A stretch of 64,000 nucleotides of DNA. It comes from Smallanthus sonchifolius (Eukaryota; Streptophyta; Magnoliopsida; Asterales; Asteraceae). The notes under the pieces are model-generated. The model was given only the letters and a program-made list of their open reading frames with translations, had not been told where the DNA came from and searched no databases. The DNA is taken from NCBI GenBank assembly GCA_023525975.1, contig CM042042.1:48433880-48497879 (forward strand), given 5' to 3'. Each line of letters starts with the position of its first letter. Position 1 is the stretch's first letter. Of the stretch, positions 1 to 10,928 are shown piece after piece. A program made the position numbers and the translations under genes.

Positions 1-1927
1 TATCAACATCCAATTGATATAAACCCCATTGTCGTTTAGTGGCAACAGAAATGAGACTACGAATAGTAGTCATCTTAACGACAGGAGAAAAAGTCTCATT
101 AAAATCAATTCCTGCTTTCTGAGTATCACCACGAACAACCAAACGGGCTTTGCAACGTTCAACAGTACCATCAGCATTATACTTGACTTTATACACCCAT
201 ATGCACTTAATGGCCTTTTTACCTTTAGGTAAATGCATAACCTCCCAAGTTTGATTTCTTTCCAAGGCATTAAACTCCTTAGTCATAGCTTCTTGCCAAG
301 CAGGATGGATAACAGCCTCCTGATAAGAAGAAGGTTCTTTAACAGAATCAAGATTTAAAAGGAGTTGTTGGGAATCAGGAGAAATATCAGAAAGATTAAC
401 AAAATGAGAAGCTTGGCAAGCACTCGACAAAGTATGAAAACAAGACGAATCGACAGAAGAAGTAGAATTACAAACATAATCCTGCAGATGAGAAGGAGGA
501 ACAGAAGAACGAGTAGATCTCATGGGCTCCGGAGGTGGAAGAGGAGGAATAGGAGAAACAGGAGGAGTGGAATCAACTTCAGGAGCAGCCGAATAAGATG
601 AAGGAACAACAGCTGGATCTGTCTCCTCAAACAAATCATTTAGAGAAGGGAACAAATAAGAAGGATCCGAAGAGTGTAAAGAAGGGAAAATGTGCTCAAG
701 AAAAATCACATCCCGAGAAACAAGAACTTGTCGAGTGTCAAGATTATAAAGCTTGTAACATTTCTTTCCAAAGGGATAACCAATAAAAATACAAGCTTGA
801 GCTCGAGGCTGAAGTTTATCTCGTCGGGATGTAGAGGTAGAAGCATAACACAAACACCCAAAAGTGAGAAGATGGGTGTATGAAGGAGCTTTACCAAAGA
901 GCATCTCAGAAGGAGATTTTCCCTTAAGAATCCGTGTGGGGGAAATATTAATCAAATGAGTAGTAGTAAGAACGCATTCACCCCAAAAAGTTATCGGTAA
1001 CTTGGATTGAAACATAAGAGCACGAGCAGTTTCGAGAAGATGCTTACGTTCCACCACCCCATTCTGTTGAGGAACCCCAGGACAAGTAGTCTGATGAATA
1101 ATTCCCTTCTGTTTAAAATACTCGGCATGATGAACACCTGAACCAAGTTCAAAAGCATTATCAGATCGAACACGCTTCACTTTAGTACTGAACTGAGTCT
1201 CAACCATTTCAATGAAACCTTGAAGAATAGTAAAGGCATTTCCTTTAGTAGTCAAAAGATGAGTCCAAGTAGTTCTAGTAAAATCATCAACAATGGTGAG
1301 AAAATATTTATATCCATCAAATGTAGTAGATCGATACGGTCCCCACGTATCAATATGAATAAGATCAAACATTTGAGAACTGGATATACGACTAGATGCA
1401 AAAGGCAGTTTATGATGTCTAGCCTTAGGACAAATAGAACAATCATCAATAGAACAATCATGTGCACCAGTAAAAACATTCAATTGCTTAAGTTTGTACA
1501 AAGGTAAATGACCAAGACAAGTATGTCAAAGTTTCAAAGAAACAACAGAATTACAGTGAGAAAAATAATCAACTGTAACAGAGAAAAGTTTATTTTTATT
1601 CAAAAGATAAAGGTCGTTGAGAAGATCTCCCAGGACCAACGGTCTACTCAGCGAAGGGGCCTGCAAGAAACAAGTAGTTTCAGAAAACTGAAAAAGACCC
1701 GTTGTATCCCTACAAAGTTTAGGAACAGATAAGAGATTATGTTTGAACTGAGGCACAAAGAAGACATTAGAAATAGAAAACGTCTTAGTAAGATGAACTG
1801 TTCCGACTTGCGTAACAGTTAAGACATGCCCGTTTGGAAGAAGAACATAAACGGGTGAGTTAAGCAATTGAACATCAGAAAGTAAATGGAAATCAAAGCA
1901 CATATGATTACTTGCACCGGTATCAAT
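1..1927 (-). pseudogene. copia pol: protease, integrase and start of reverse transcriptase
   Basis: The protease motif DTGASNHM is at 1901-1924. The GAG-pre-integrase region follows to a TGA at 1526-1528, at a position where the family normally has Trp before the HTRLGH-like zinc motif (here HTCLGH). From 1525 to base 1 the frame has no stop. It contains the integrase core with Asp in HIDTWGP, Asp in RSDNAFE and Glu in VVERKH, a proline/serine-rich linker at about 480-620, and the first reverse transcriptase blocks (WQEAMTKEF, ARLVVRGDTQ). One nonsense change thus separates two otherwise readable halves. The rest of RT is off the window. Confidence 0.88.
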
Positions 1928-2187
1928 TATCCAAGTAGTATCGACCGTAGTTGAAGTGCAATCAATAATACCTGCAAAATTTGCAAAGCTGAGTGGTTGA
2001 ACATTAGGAACACCACCCTAAACCCCAGAATTCTGCTGAAAAAGTTGCAACAGATTGTGGTACTGTTTAGAAGAAAGAGCATTATGAGCTCCATAAGTAG
2101 GAACAGTAACCCCAGCATCAGAAACATCAATAGCAGCAGCTTTGGGTCTAGTAAATTTGAAATCTTTAGGAACCCAATTAAACGATA

Positions 2188-2984
2188 ACATTTGCTGGCA
2201 TCATGTCCTGGCTTCTTGCAATGAGAGCAAACAGAACCTTTTCGAGCACTGGAATTCTTTGGAACTTACACAGAAGCATTCTGAGGAATAAACTGAGCCG
2301 ATGAATGAAGCTCCCTCTGTTTCTCATCTTGAATGAGAAAAGCATAAGCTTCATTGATGGAGGGAAGAGGCTTCATCATGATAATATTCTCACGAATCAT
2401 GTCATAACAAGGGTTAAGACCCATCAGAAACTGCATCAAACGTTGATCTGTTTCGTGCTTAGCCATAAGTTGGGAAGTACCACATGTGTAGGGAGGAATA
2501 GGCTCGATTGCATTAAGCTCATCCCAAACAACTTTGATTTTGGTAAAATATGTAGCAACATCATCATTCCCTTGAGAAATAGCAGAAAGAGACTTCTGCA
2601 ATTGATAATACTTGGCCCCATTACTCTGTCCATACCGGTCAGTTAACTCTTTTCCAGAGTTGTCGAGCAGTCTCAACATACAAAACACTCTCACTGATAT
2701 CACTGGACAAAGTGTTCAAAATCCAAGAAATAACCATATCATTGCATCTTTTCCATAACTCCAGATTAGGAGAGGAAGTAGGTCAGACAACAGTCACATC
2801 AACAAAAACCAATTTTGTTCTTAGCAGATAAGGCAATGAACATGGCACGTTTCCAGGATCCGAAAGAAGAGCCGTCAAATGTTTTAGAAACAAGTAAGAG
2901 ACCCGGATGATCAGATGAATGTAAGAACAAAGGATTAGAAGAATCCATAGGAACAACAACTGCGGGATCAACAGTAGGAGGCAT
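2188..2984 (-). pseudogene. copia gag, frameshifted
   Basis: A plausible gag start is the Met at 2984. The first part (to about 2800) has the N-terminal gag pattern with a GSWKRAM-like block. It then needs a frame change, meets a stop at about 2783, and changes frame again near 2650-2700 to enter the long open stretch 2266-2703, which has the UBN2-type gag pattern. The CCHC knuckle C-X2-C-X4-H-X4-C lies at 2188-2230. At least two frame changes and one stop separate these parts, so no single intact gag product is encoded. Confidence 0.85.
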
Positions 2985-3340
2985 GAAAAGCAGAAAGAAA
3001 ATGAAGACTGGAATAAGCGAACTTGTTAAGTTCGCCAAGAAGCGATCTTGTTAAGTTCACTGAGGAAAGGAACAGAAGTTCACCCCTAACAAACTATCTC
3101 GACAAGTTCGCCTGCACGAACAGAAAAATGGGAAATCGATCCAGAAATCATCATAACTCAAAATCAGAGAAGTATATGAAGAAATCCAACCGTAGGAATG
3201 ATTAGAAACAAAAAACGAAGGTTTTGAACGGATCAAAACAGGAAACAACCCCCAATTGACACAAAAAATGAGAAAACGAATGAAACAACAAAGAATGAGT
3301 GTGGAAAAAAAGGAAAAAAATCACATAATCGAGCATATAG

Positions 3341-3352
3341 GCTCTGATACCA
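3341..3352 (-). other. Primer-binding site for initiator Met-tRNA
   Basis: On the minus strand this reads TGGTATCAGAGC, the standard copia site complementary to the 3' end of plant initiator methionine tRNA. It lies directly next to the LTR end with no spacer, which fixes both the LTR boundary and the strand. Confidence 0.93.
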
Positions 3353-3605
3353 TGTTATGATATCGAGAATGATCGCTAAAACAAGCGAGAATGATAAACG
3401 AGATCGCTAAAACAAGAGAGAATGATAAACGAGAGAAAAAATGAAAGACAATAATTGGGGGTAAAACTGATATGATTTGAATGATAACTTGAATAATATT
3501 ACAAAGAAGCTATTTATATACAAACCTAAACAAACTACTGAACCAAAGTTCGCCCCTATACTAAACAAGCGAACTTAGTAAGTTCGCCTACTAAGTTCGC
3601 TAACA
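3353..3605 (-). repeat. 5' LTR of the copia element
   Basis: This 253-bp block begins TGTTA and ends TAACA, a perfect 5-bp terminal inverted repeat with the usual TG...CA ends. Its left edge touches the primer-binding site. The segment AAGTTCGC recurs near its right end and again in the leader at about 3020-3110. The target duplication would be AAACG (3606-3610), but the other flank is outside the window. Confidence 0.82.
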
Positions 3606-3840
3606 AAACGGTAGCAAAAAAACCGCAAAATGTTTAGATCGCGGTGGTTTTAACCACCACAATTCCGGTTAAATCCGTTTAAATCAGTTAACTTTCTCAA
3701 TTTTAATCACACCACCGGTACCGGCTAACTTTGTTTCATTACCAATACAAACATTCAACTTACATCAGTAGATGAGTTGCATATTACAACTTATTTTAAG
3801 ATACATTATAATTTGATCAAGTGGAAATTAAACATTACTT

Positions 3841-4134
3841 CTAGCACTGTGGAATTGTAACTCCACACTGGCTAGCAATCCTTTGGGCAGTCGCGGGGCT
3901 GACAAACTGACGGAGGCTCGGGTTCTGGAGGTACCCACAGAAGCAAGGCCTTTGCTCCCTAATCTTACTGCAGCAGGCGCCCGATGGTGCCTGTGATGAC
4001 GAGATCGCACCAGCACACGGCATAAGTTCCATGTAGTTGCAAGTCACCGCCGTGGCTCCAGGGATTTCGCCCATAAATATCATCATCGCGGCACTAACCG
4101 CGATTACTAAGCAGATCATGGTGGGTGCCTTCAT
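3841..4134 (-). CDS. Non-specific lipid transfer protein, type 2 (nsLTP2)
   Basis: One uninterrupted exon encodes 97 residues. Residues 1-30 form a secretion signal (hydrophobic core about 7-21, small residues GATAV before the mature start). The mature part has the eight-cysteine motif at C32, C40, C54-C55, C64, C66, C90 and C97. The spacings CX7CX13CCX8CXCX23CX6C match the type 2 class exactly, and the residue between C64 and C66 is Phe, hydrophobic as expected. Family knowledge: nsLTP2s are small apoplastic proteins with four disulfides that bind fatty acids or lysolipids, with roles in cuticle, reproduction or defence. A TATAAAT lies 67-73 bp upstream of the ATG. The copia element ends 235 bp from its stop codon. 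The specific role is not readable from sequence. Confidence 0.96.
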   Translation of the reverse strand: MKAPTMICLVIAVSAAMMIFMGEIPGATAVTCNYMELMPCAGAISSSQAPSGACCSKIREQRPCFCGYLQNPSLRQFVSPATAQRIASQCGVTIPQC

Positions 4135-4200
4135 TTTGGGTGGTTGGTTAGAGAGATTTTTTTAAGTGTGGTACTGCTTCTAAAGAGGGGTTGGGGCATG

Positions 4201-4207
4201 ATTTATA
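4201..4207 (-). promoter_or_regulatory. TATA box of the nsLTP2 gene
   Basis: Minus-strand TATAAAT, about 70 bp upstream of the start codon at 4134, the usual distance for a plant TATA box plus a short 5' leader. Confidence 0.7.
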
Positions 4208-4390
4208 GACCATTGGACCTGATGGGCTGATGGCTGCTTTGTGGTTGATGATATTATTGGTTGTCACATTACAAAGGTTTAGTCAAGATGGAATAATGAT
4301 AAAAAAACATGTTAGTGTGGAAAGTTAAGTCCAGTGAGAAAAGTTGTTAGAAAGTGGTTGAATTTAGGTGCTTTTGTTTGAATATGTTTT

Positions 4391-4676
4391 ATGACTAATG
4401 TAACGCATGTGGTGTTACCATTATGCACAGGGAAGAGTTTAATATGTGTGGCTCTAGATCTTTTAGAGTATCTATCACGAGGGTACGCACGTCTTGTTAC
4501 CGTTTTACACAGGGAAGAAATTAATATTTGTCACTGTAGATCTTTTAGAGTACCTATGACGAAGGTGCGCACGTCTTGTTACCGTTTTACACAGGGAAGA
4601 AATTAATGTGTCACTGTAGATCTTTTAGAGTACCTATGACGAGGGTACGCATGTGTTGTTTACCGTTTTGCATAGG
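4391..4676. repeat. Tandem repeat, unit about 80-83 bp, 3.5 copies
   Basis: Units begin near 4391, 4473, 4555 and 4635 (partial). Each carries ACGCA(C/T)GT, TTACCGTTTTACACAGGG-like and GTAGATCTTTTAGAGTA-like blocks. The first unit is the most diverged. It sits about 0.2-0.5 kb upstream of the lipid-transfer protein gene. Short open frames across it are by-products of the repeat. Confidence 0.85.
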
Positions 4677-4926
4677 CAATGACGGTGGAGCACGCTATGG
4701 ACGGCCACATTTAACGGGTTTGTCCGTGGCTGTTTTTTACGAACCTGTTTGGCAGGTCATGGACGTGTTTAATTTTCGTTTTATTTCTCAAAATATCTTG
4801 TCAGGTCCCCAATTTCTTTTTTAAGAGCAACATTTTACTCTTAAATAGCATATAACTTGTACATGTTTTTGAACCTACACAAACGCAATCACCAATGTCA
4901 TTAGATCATAAGGGCATAGTGTCACG

Positions 4927-5407
4927 TAGGGCTGGCATAACATGCTAGATACGACACGATAAGACACAATGACATGTTGTGTTCAACATGAGCACGACAC
5001 GATAACTAATCGTGTCATTTTTTTCAAACACGAACACGACCTGTTTAGAAATAGATCAGCTGTTAAGGTACCTGTTTAGAGAGATAACAAATATAACATA
5101 TGTAATGAAAGAAAAAATGTAAAAACCTCATAAAAAATAAAAAAAAATCGAATCATAACATCCATTATTATAATAAATCATAAACCTTTTTAAAACAAAA
5201 AAACATAAATTAAAAGTCAAATCAAAACATAGATGCAAATAGGATGTTAAGTCTTAAGATGTCACTAACGGGTCTTAACAGGTTTTAACCTGTTTAAACA
5301 CGAATTTAACCATGTCTTAACGTGTCGACCTGTTTAAGACACGAAACTTGTTAAGATCAAACACGGGACATGTTAATTACATGTCGTGTCAAAAATTGAC
5401 AGCCCTA
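4927..5407. mobile_element. Non-autonomous hAT element with 8-bp target duplication
   Basis: The ends are TAGGGCTGGCA on the left and, reversed, TAGGGCTGTCA on the right. The flanking duplication GTGTCACG is perfect (4919-4926 and 5408-5415). An 8-bp duplication with TAGGG ends is diagnostic of hAT. The 481-bp interior is AT-rich, rich in CACGACACGA-type words, and codes for nothing recognisable. Confidence 0.9.
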
Positions 5408-5415
5408 GTGTCACG

Positions 5416-6800
5416 GGCCAACTGTTTGAAGATCGTTTTGCTATGGTTTGTACTTGAACGATTGGGTTTGCTGGCTAGTCCGGACTTCATCGAGGACGGC
5501 CTCAATGGGATAGACGACATGAACATGTCTAGGTGTGCTTGCACACCAAACACATCACTGGTCACGAGTTGTTGCCGCTCGCCTGATGAGTCCAAGGTAG
5601 GACAAAACCATAAGACCCTGATTATAAATAGGGTGGATTGGTTAGCCTTGGGCCAACCCAAGACGCTACACGAGCCTCGAGAGATGACCCAATGACAATA
5701 GTCTCAAATCCGCAATTCTTTCTATTTTTAGGGTTATTGATTTATTTATAGTAATAGAAAAATTGAAAATACCTCTTTGATTTCAATAATTTCATGAAAA
5801 ATACCCCTATGTGTTTTCATTTATTCTTTTATGCATTTAATAACTATTTATATATTTTTGAGTAAATTACAAAGATTGTCCTTTTTTTTAGAAACTTTAG
5901 ACATATTTCGTTTTTCCAAGTTAACTTTTTTCTATTAAATATAAAAATATGTCTCATATTTTTTAGTAATCTTAACACATAAATACTTTTGAGCATAGAG
6001 GCAGGTTATATTTTATACCATTTTGAACGGTATTTCATTCATTATTTGTCAATTTTTATTTATACATTTCCCAAGTGATCTCAATATTTTCTCAGAGTAC
6101 ATAATTTGTGTACATTATTTCACATATATACACAACTTTCTTTCTCCTAAATGACTATCTTCATGTATAATCAAAATTAAGAAAAATTAAAACAAGAAAA
6201 CAAACCAAGGATGACGTATAATATGCATGATCACATGTTATGCTACGTGACTTGTACATTACACACAAATAGTTGTACATGTTTTTCTTTCTATGTTCTT
6301 GGATGGAAATAACAACCTAGATCCGATTTGGTTGAAAGGGTAGAAAGGCGAACCACGTAAAACGATTTGTTGCTGAGGTCTCACGGATGGCCCAATTGTT
6401 TACGAGTAGGAGAGATATCAAAATAAAATCCTTCTTTGTAACAATTGGCAACATCCGTGGGACAATAACAAAAATCCATGTATGTAAACATATATAAGTG
6501 AACCAAAAATAGAAATTTGGACTTGAGATTAAGTGGGTGAAGCCGAGAAGGCGTGTGTAGAACAATTTTTATTCTGGTTTAAGGTTCTTTTTATAGGGGT
6601 AAAACCCTAACTGGCCGGTTTGAAATGGGCCGAAAATTCCATCTTGTATCAAGTGATTTATTTAAATGGCATGAGAAAACACGAATATGAGATTGAACTG
6701 ATTTATACCTTTAACTAGAAATCTAGTATATTAAGTCCTTTTTATATTATAAAGTAGGAGATAATTGATTTAACTCCAATAGCAATCTACTATATTAAAT
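5416..6800. other. Intergenic, no gene recognised
   Basis: AT-rich sequence. A moderately GC-balanced stretch at 5420-5700 has short open frames on both strands, none resembling a known protein. A minus-strand open frame at 6317-6565 is likewise unrecognised. No splice-consistent gene model was found. Confidence 0.5.
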
Positions 6801-7033
6801 CCTTTTTTTTAACGTCAAACGCCCGGACATCCGGGATCATCCTGGCAAACAGATCACATTTCCGTTTGAATAACGGAAGCGTGGTGACCCGGCCTCACAC
6901 CACCCAAAAGGAAACCCACAAATGAGAAACTCACTGACTCAACCTGAAACATTTTGACCTAAGCGAGACTCGAACACATGACCTCTCATTTAGAAGGTCA
7001 TGAGGCTATCACTTAACCAAAAGACTCGATGGT
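6801..7033 (-). mobile_element. tRNA-derived SINE
   Basis: On the minus strand the 5' part has an A-box-like TTTTGGTTAAGTG and a B-box-like GTGTTCGAGTCTC, the polymerase III promoter of tRNA-derived SINEs, followed by a GC-rich body and an A-run tail (plus-strand T-run at 6803-6810). A possible imperfect duplication is TATTAAAT (6793-6800) / TATTAATT (7034-7041). The architecture matches the element at 30378-30586. Confidence 0.72.
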
Positions 7034-8818
7034 TATTAATTTACCACACCGATCGGTTCATTTTCATTTAACTAAAAGATCTTGTTAAATGCACCTTTGT
7101 ATGGATGTATATGGTTTTTCTTGTAACATCAATGACAAGAATCAATTCATTTAAAAAGTAAATATACATTTATTATTTTATACCAGCTACTTTTAATCTT
7201 TTGTCAGTCGTTATAATTATAGTACTTTTATTATATTTTAAATTAAAATTATAAAATAGATAGACTATTTCTAAAAAATAAAGTTAACTAATATTAAACG
7301 CATATAAGTACTTGATTTATAAAATGTTTTCTATTATTCTTATACATATGCTTTATAACTGTTAGATTTGTTTTTACAAATGTGAATTAGTTTTATTTGT
7401 TTTTTGAACAGCAATTGTGAATTACTTGATCATTTTTGTCTCATTACTTTTGTTCTTTATTAAAAACTACTGAGTTGGTCATCGAAACTTTTTTTGATAG
7501 CGCCATCTACCCGATCTACCTCAAACACTAATTATATTTTGGTATTGTTACTATTATTATAAGCTTCAAACCTAGCTCACGAGTTGAACCAAGCCTAGCT
7601 CGAGCTCAGCTTGTTTACAAACCAAGCCGATCCAAATCAACAAGTTTACAACCATAATGATTTCAAGCCGAGTTTTTTCAAGCAATCTTCGAACCTCGGT
7701 TAAGCATCCAAATTTTAACACTAAAAATAATATTCATTATTTACCCAACTTATCCAAAAAGGCCATGGAACAAATGATTTAATTTTTTCAAGTAAGGAAA
7801 CTTCTCTATAACTCGATTACCTTAGGATTTGACCTAAAGACTTGTTACATTACTTAAACCATTTTTTCATCAATATTTATTAATAGTATAACTGGAACAT
7901 CGATATTTAAAGTAATTTATGATTTGACAAACCTGATAATGTAAGTTCATTCTAGAAAATCAAGAGTTTATAAACTTTTATCAAAATCATCATTAGGATG
8001 CTCTGATTGACGTATATTATTTGTACTTGTATGCGGAAAATCTTGCTAAAGTTTTAATACTAAATCTCTCATTAAAAAATAATAAAAATATACAAATAAA
8101 ATTTAAATTTCAACAATATATCGTCTTTTAAATTCAAAATTTAAACTCCAATTTTTAAAAATTTCACTTCTTAATATTTTGGCACAATTAAATTTAAAAA
8201 AATTTAAAACTAATAAATTAGAACTGAAACTTGTAAACATGTTTTTTGAAGAAAAAAAAATCTCATCATTTAAAAAAAAATTAAAGATTAAAGTATAATA
8301 CACTTTTAAAAGTAAATAGTTGCAAGTTTCTTAATTTTATTGAAAACTAAGTATTAAAATTAATCAAAATAAAAAATTTGTTTATAAATATAAAATTTAA
8401 TTAAAAAACTACTAATTAAATATTAATAAACTTAATTCTAACACATATTTATTTAAAATACAAACGTAGCATTTTCAAAATTTATATGTAAATTTTAAAA
8501 AATCTTGTTTTATTATAATAATTTTAAAAAAAAATCATTTTTTTAATAATACAACTTTAAAAACCCGCTTTGCTAAAACCTCTTGTTTTTTAATTCTGGA
8601 TTTTTATAAAGTATTTACTTTTGATGTAATTTAAAAAAAATGTGAGCTAGTGGTAATAATAATGAAAATGTTTATTTATATAATTAAAAGAAAACTAAGT
8701 ATGAAACTATTAAATGAGGATATAAATTTGGTTTTAAGGGGAAAAAAGTTGTGAGATAGAATATGGTGATATCAAGCGGCAAAACAATTTAACTTTTTAT
8801 TAGAAATCTATATCTATA
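7034..8818. other. AT-rich intergenic sequence
   Basis: No gene is visible. A block at about 7565-7680 (CTAGCTCGAGCTCAGCTTG-type words) resembles the interiors of the hAT-like elements inside the DEG7 introns and is probably a fragment of one. 8000-8700 is very A/T-rich. Confidence 0.5.
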
Positions 8819-9222
8819 TCTATACATACTAATAAATAAAGGTTTTAGGGTGACACGTGTCATTCTCATATTCATACTCAACATTTTTTTCCGGCTCTCT
8901 CTCCTATTTAATTATACAAGTTTCCATAAAAAAAATTATAATTTTTGTTTGTTGTCTTTCTCTCCTATTAAATAATAATGATTTTTATAATTATTTTTAG
9001 AAAATATTTTTTTAATTAAAAAATATCTTTGTTCATAAAATATTTTTTATAATTTGAACATCTTTTTCATTCTTTTTATAAAACATTTTAAAAAATAACT
9101 ATATAACGTTTCTAAAATTTGTATTAAAAATTTATGTAATATGTAATATTTGATCTTTATTACTAAGTAAATATAACACTGCATTTATTCACTCTGTATA
9201 ATATACAGGGTTTCTAACCTAT
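8819..9222 (+). mobile_element. Non-autonomous Helitron, copy 1 of the local array
   Basis: It starts TCTATACATACTAATAAATA, has ACACGTGTCA about 35 bp in, then a CTCTCTCTCCTATT block. It ends with a hairpin CTGTATAATATACAG about 8 bp before a degenerate CTAT terminus. TC start, terminal hairpin and CTRR end without target duplication are the Helitron signature. No Rep/helicase is encoded. Confidence 0.78.
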
Positions 9223-9507
9223 ATTATAATAAATGAATAACTATACTTGTTACGTGTCGACTTATGATAAAATTTAGATTTTTATTTTTCATCTTTCTCC
9301 TATTGAATAATTATGGTGTTAAACTATTAAATATCTAACATGCATTCTAATACTTGATTAAAAAATACTAAATCATAAGAAAATTTTAATTATTTCTTAT
9401 TTTACAAATGACTAAAATAATATCAAAAATACAAATCTTCATAAAAAATATTGTTTTATAATAAATTGTTTTTATTCAACCCATGTAAAACATGGGCTTT
9501 AACCTAG
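9223..9507 (+). mobile_element. Helitron, copy 2 (start degenerate)
   Basis: It follows copy 1 directly. It has TTACGTGTCGAC near the start, the CTTTCTCCTATTGAATAAT block, the hairpin CCCATGTAAAACATGGG, and ends CTAG at 9504-9507. Its reverse complement matches the Helitron interrupted at 12968-18475, so both belong to one subfamily. Confidence 0.72.
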
Positions 9508-10230
9508 TCTATACTATATAATAAATAAATGTTTTATCGTCACGTGTCACCTCCATATTCATCCTCACAATATTTTTCCCGCCTCTCTCTTTTATTAAAT
9601 GCAAATCTATTTTTTTAATAATAATATCTTTTTTAAGAAAACACTAATCTATACTAATAAATAAAGGTTTAAGTTGGACACTTGTCACTTACTCGTGTCT
9701 TCTCACATTGGTTTTCTCGTCTCTCTCTCCTAATAAATGCACATGTATCTTATTAAATAATAATAATGATAATATAAATCTATACTATATAATAAAGGAA
9801 AACCATAGGGGACACGTGTCACTTTCTGGTTACTCATCACCTTTATTTTTTCGCCTCTCTCTCCTATTTAATATTAATTTTTCTGTTTCTCTCTCTTATT
9901 AAATAATAATTTTTATATTAATAAATAAAATTTTATGGACACGTGTCACTTTCTGGTTGATCTTATCATTTTTTTCATGTCTCTCTCTCATATTGAATAA
10001 TGATATTAAAAGAATTTATTTTTAGTTTTTTTAATATAACTCTAATTACGGATACTTATTATTTAATTATAAATAGTTCAACCGATGTAATATACCGGTT
10101 TATTCAATACATTAAAAATATAATTTTTTTATTACTAAAATACACGGGTTTTTAAAAATATATAATTTTTATTACTAAGTATATAGCATTTTATTTATTT
10201 AACCCGTGTAATACACGATATTTAACCTAG
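9508..10230 (+). mobile_element. Nested or rearranged Helitron cluster
   Basis: The start TCTATACTATATAATAAA begins at the base after the CTAG of copy 2. Further internal 5'-like starts occur near 9648, 9778 and 9910, each followed by a GACAC(G/T)TGTCAC box and a CTCTCTCTCCTATT block. Terminal hairpins lie near 10083-10105 and 10203-10218, with CTAG at 10227-10230. The stretch is best read as Helitrons inserted into, or copied next to, each other; individual boundaries between 9648 and 10100 are uncertain. Confidence 0.65.
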
Positions 10231-10498
10231 TATATTATTAAAGAAAAATACTAATTATATTAAATAAGAATATATATATATATATATATATATAATAGGA
10301 AATCAAAGTATAACTAATTAAAGAAAAATACTAATTTGTTATATACACACATTTTCACTTGATATATCTCGAGACGATCATAATAGTCTGACAAATTAGA
10401 CGATCATAATAGTCTGACAAGTTATGACGTATTTACAAATTTATAAGTTATATCGTTTTTAATATACAACCCGTGTAATGCACGGGATTCTAACATAG

Positions 10499-10928
10499 TG
10501 AGATAATAAATAAAGGTTTCTTAATGACACGTGTCGTCTTCACATTCTTTCTTATAATTTTTTTTCCGTATCTTTCTCTTATTAAATACATCTCTATCTT
10601 TTCAATAATAATATATTTTTAAGCAAATTACTAATTATACTAATAAAACATATTATTTTAAATTATCTCATATTATAAGAAATTTTAAAATCTAATTACC
10701 TAACTTATTTTTTATTCAAAGAGTAAATGAAAGTCAAATTATTTTGAATAGTTATTAATTTATTTTTAAAACTCAATTATACATTAACTTTTACATATTT
10801 TTGGATTTTGTTTTCTATTGTTAATATATGTGATTACATTTTTTCACCTATAAGATGTATATAAAGATTTAAAATTTATATGTATTAATATTTTTTTCAC
10901 CATGTGTAGTACACAGATTATAAGCTAG
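10499..10928 (+). mobile_element. Helitron, 430 bp
   Basis: It has the AATAAATAAAGG start block with GACACGTGTCG shortly after, and ends with hairpin CATGTGTAGTACACAG-like and CTAG at 10925-10928. It directly abuts the 3' hairpin CCCGTGTAATGCACGGG of a preceding, otherwise incomplete copy (10231-10498). Length agrees with other full copies (421-437 bp). Confidence 0.78.

Larger units (their letters stand above)
1..3605 (-). mobile_element. Ty1-copia LTR retrotransposon, truncated by the window edge
   Basis: Read on the minus strand, the parts run in the order LTR, primer-binding site, gag, CCHC zinc knuckle, aspartic protease, GAG-pre-integrase, integrase and start of reverse transcriptase. 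Integrase before reverse transcriptase is the Ty1-copia order. The 5' LTR is at 3353-3605; the remaining RT/RNase H and the 3' LTR lie left of base 1. Gag is broken by frameshifts and stops, and one stop sits at 1526-1528 between protease and integrase. The element is therefore non-autonomous as it stands, though pol to its left is open. Age cannot be judged because the second LTR is missing. Confidence 0.93.

Noticed and set aside
365..786. Plus-strand Arg/Lys-rich frames
   Set aside because: They are antisense to the Pro/Ser-rich linker of the copia pol frame.
5348..5695. Plus-strand 115-codon frame
   Set aside because: It starts inside a hAT element, crosses its target duplication, and matches no family.
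6801..7033. Possible tRNA gene because of A and B boxes
   Set aside because: It cannot fold as a full cloverleaf and has a long non-tRNA body and A-tail, so it is a SINE.
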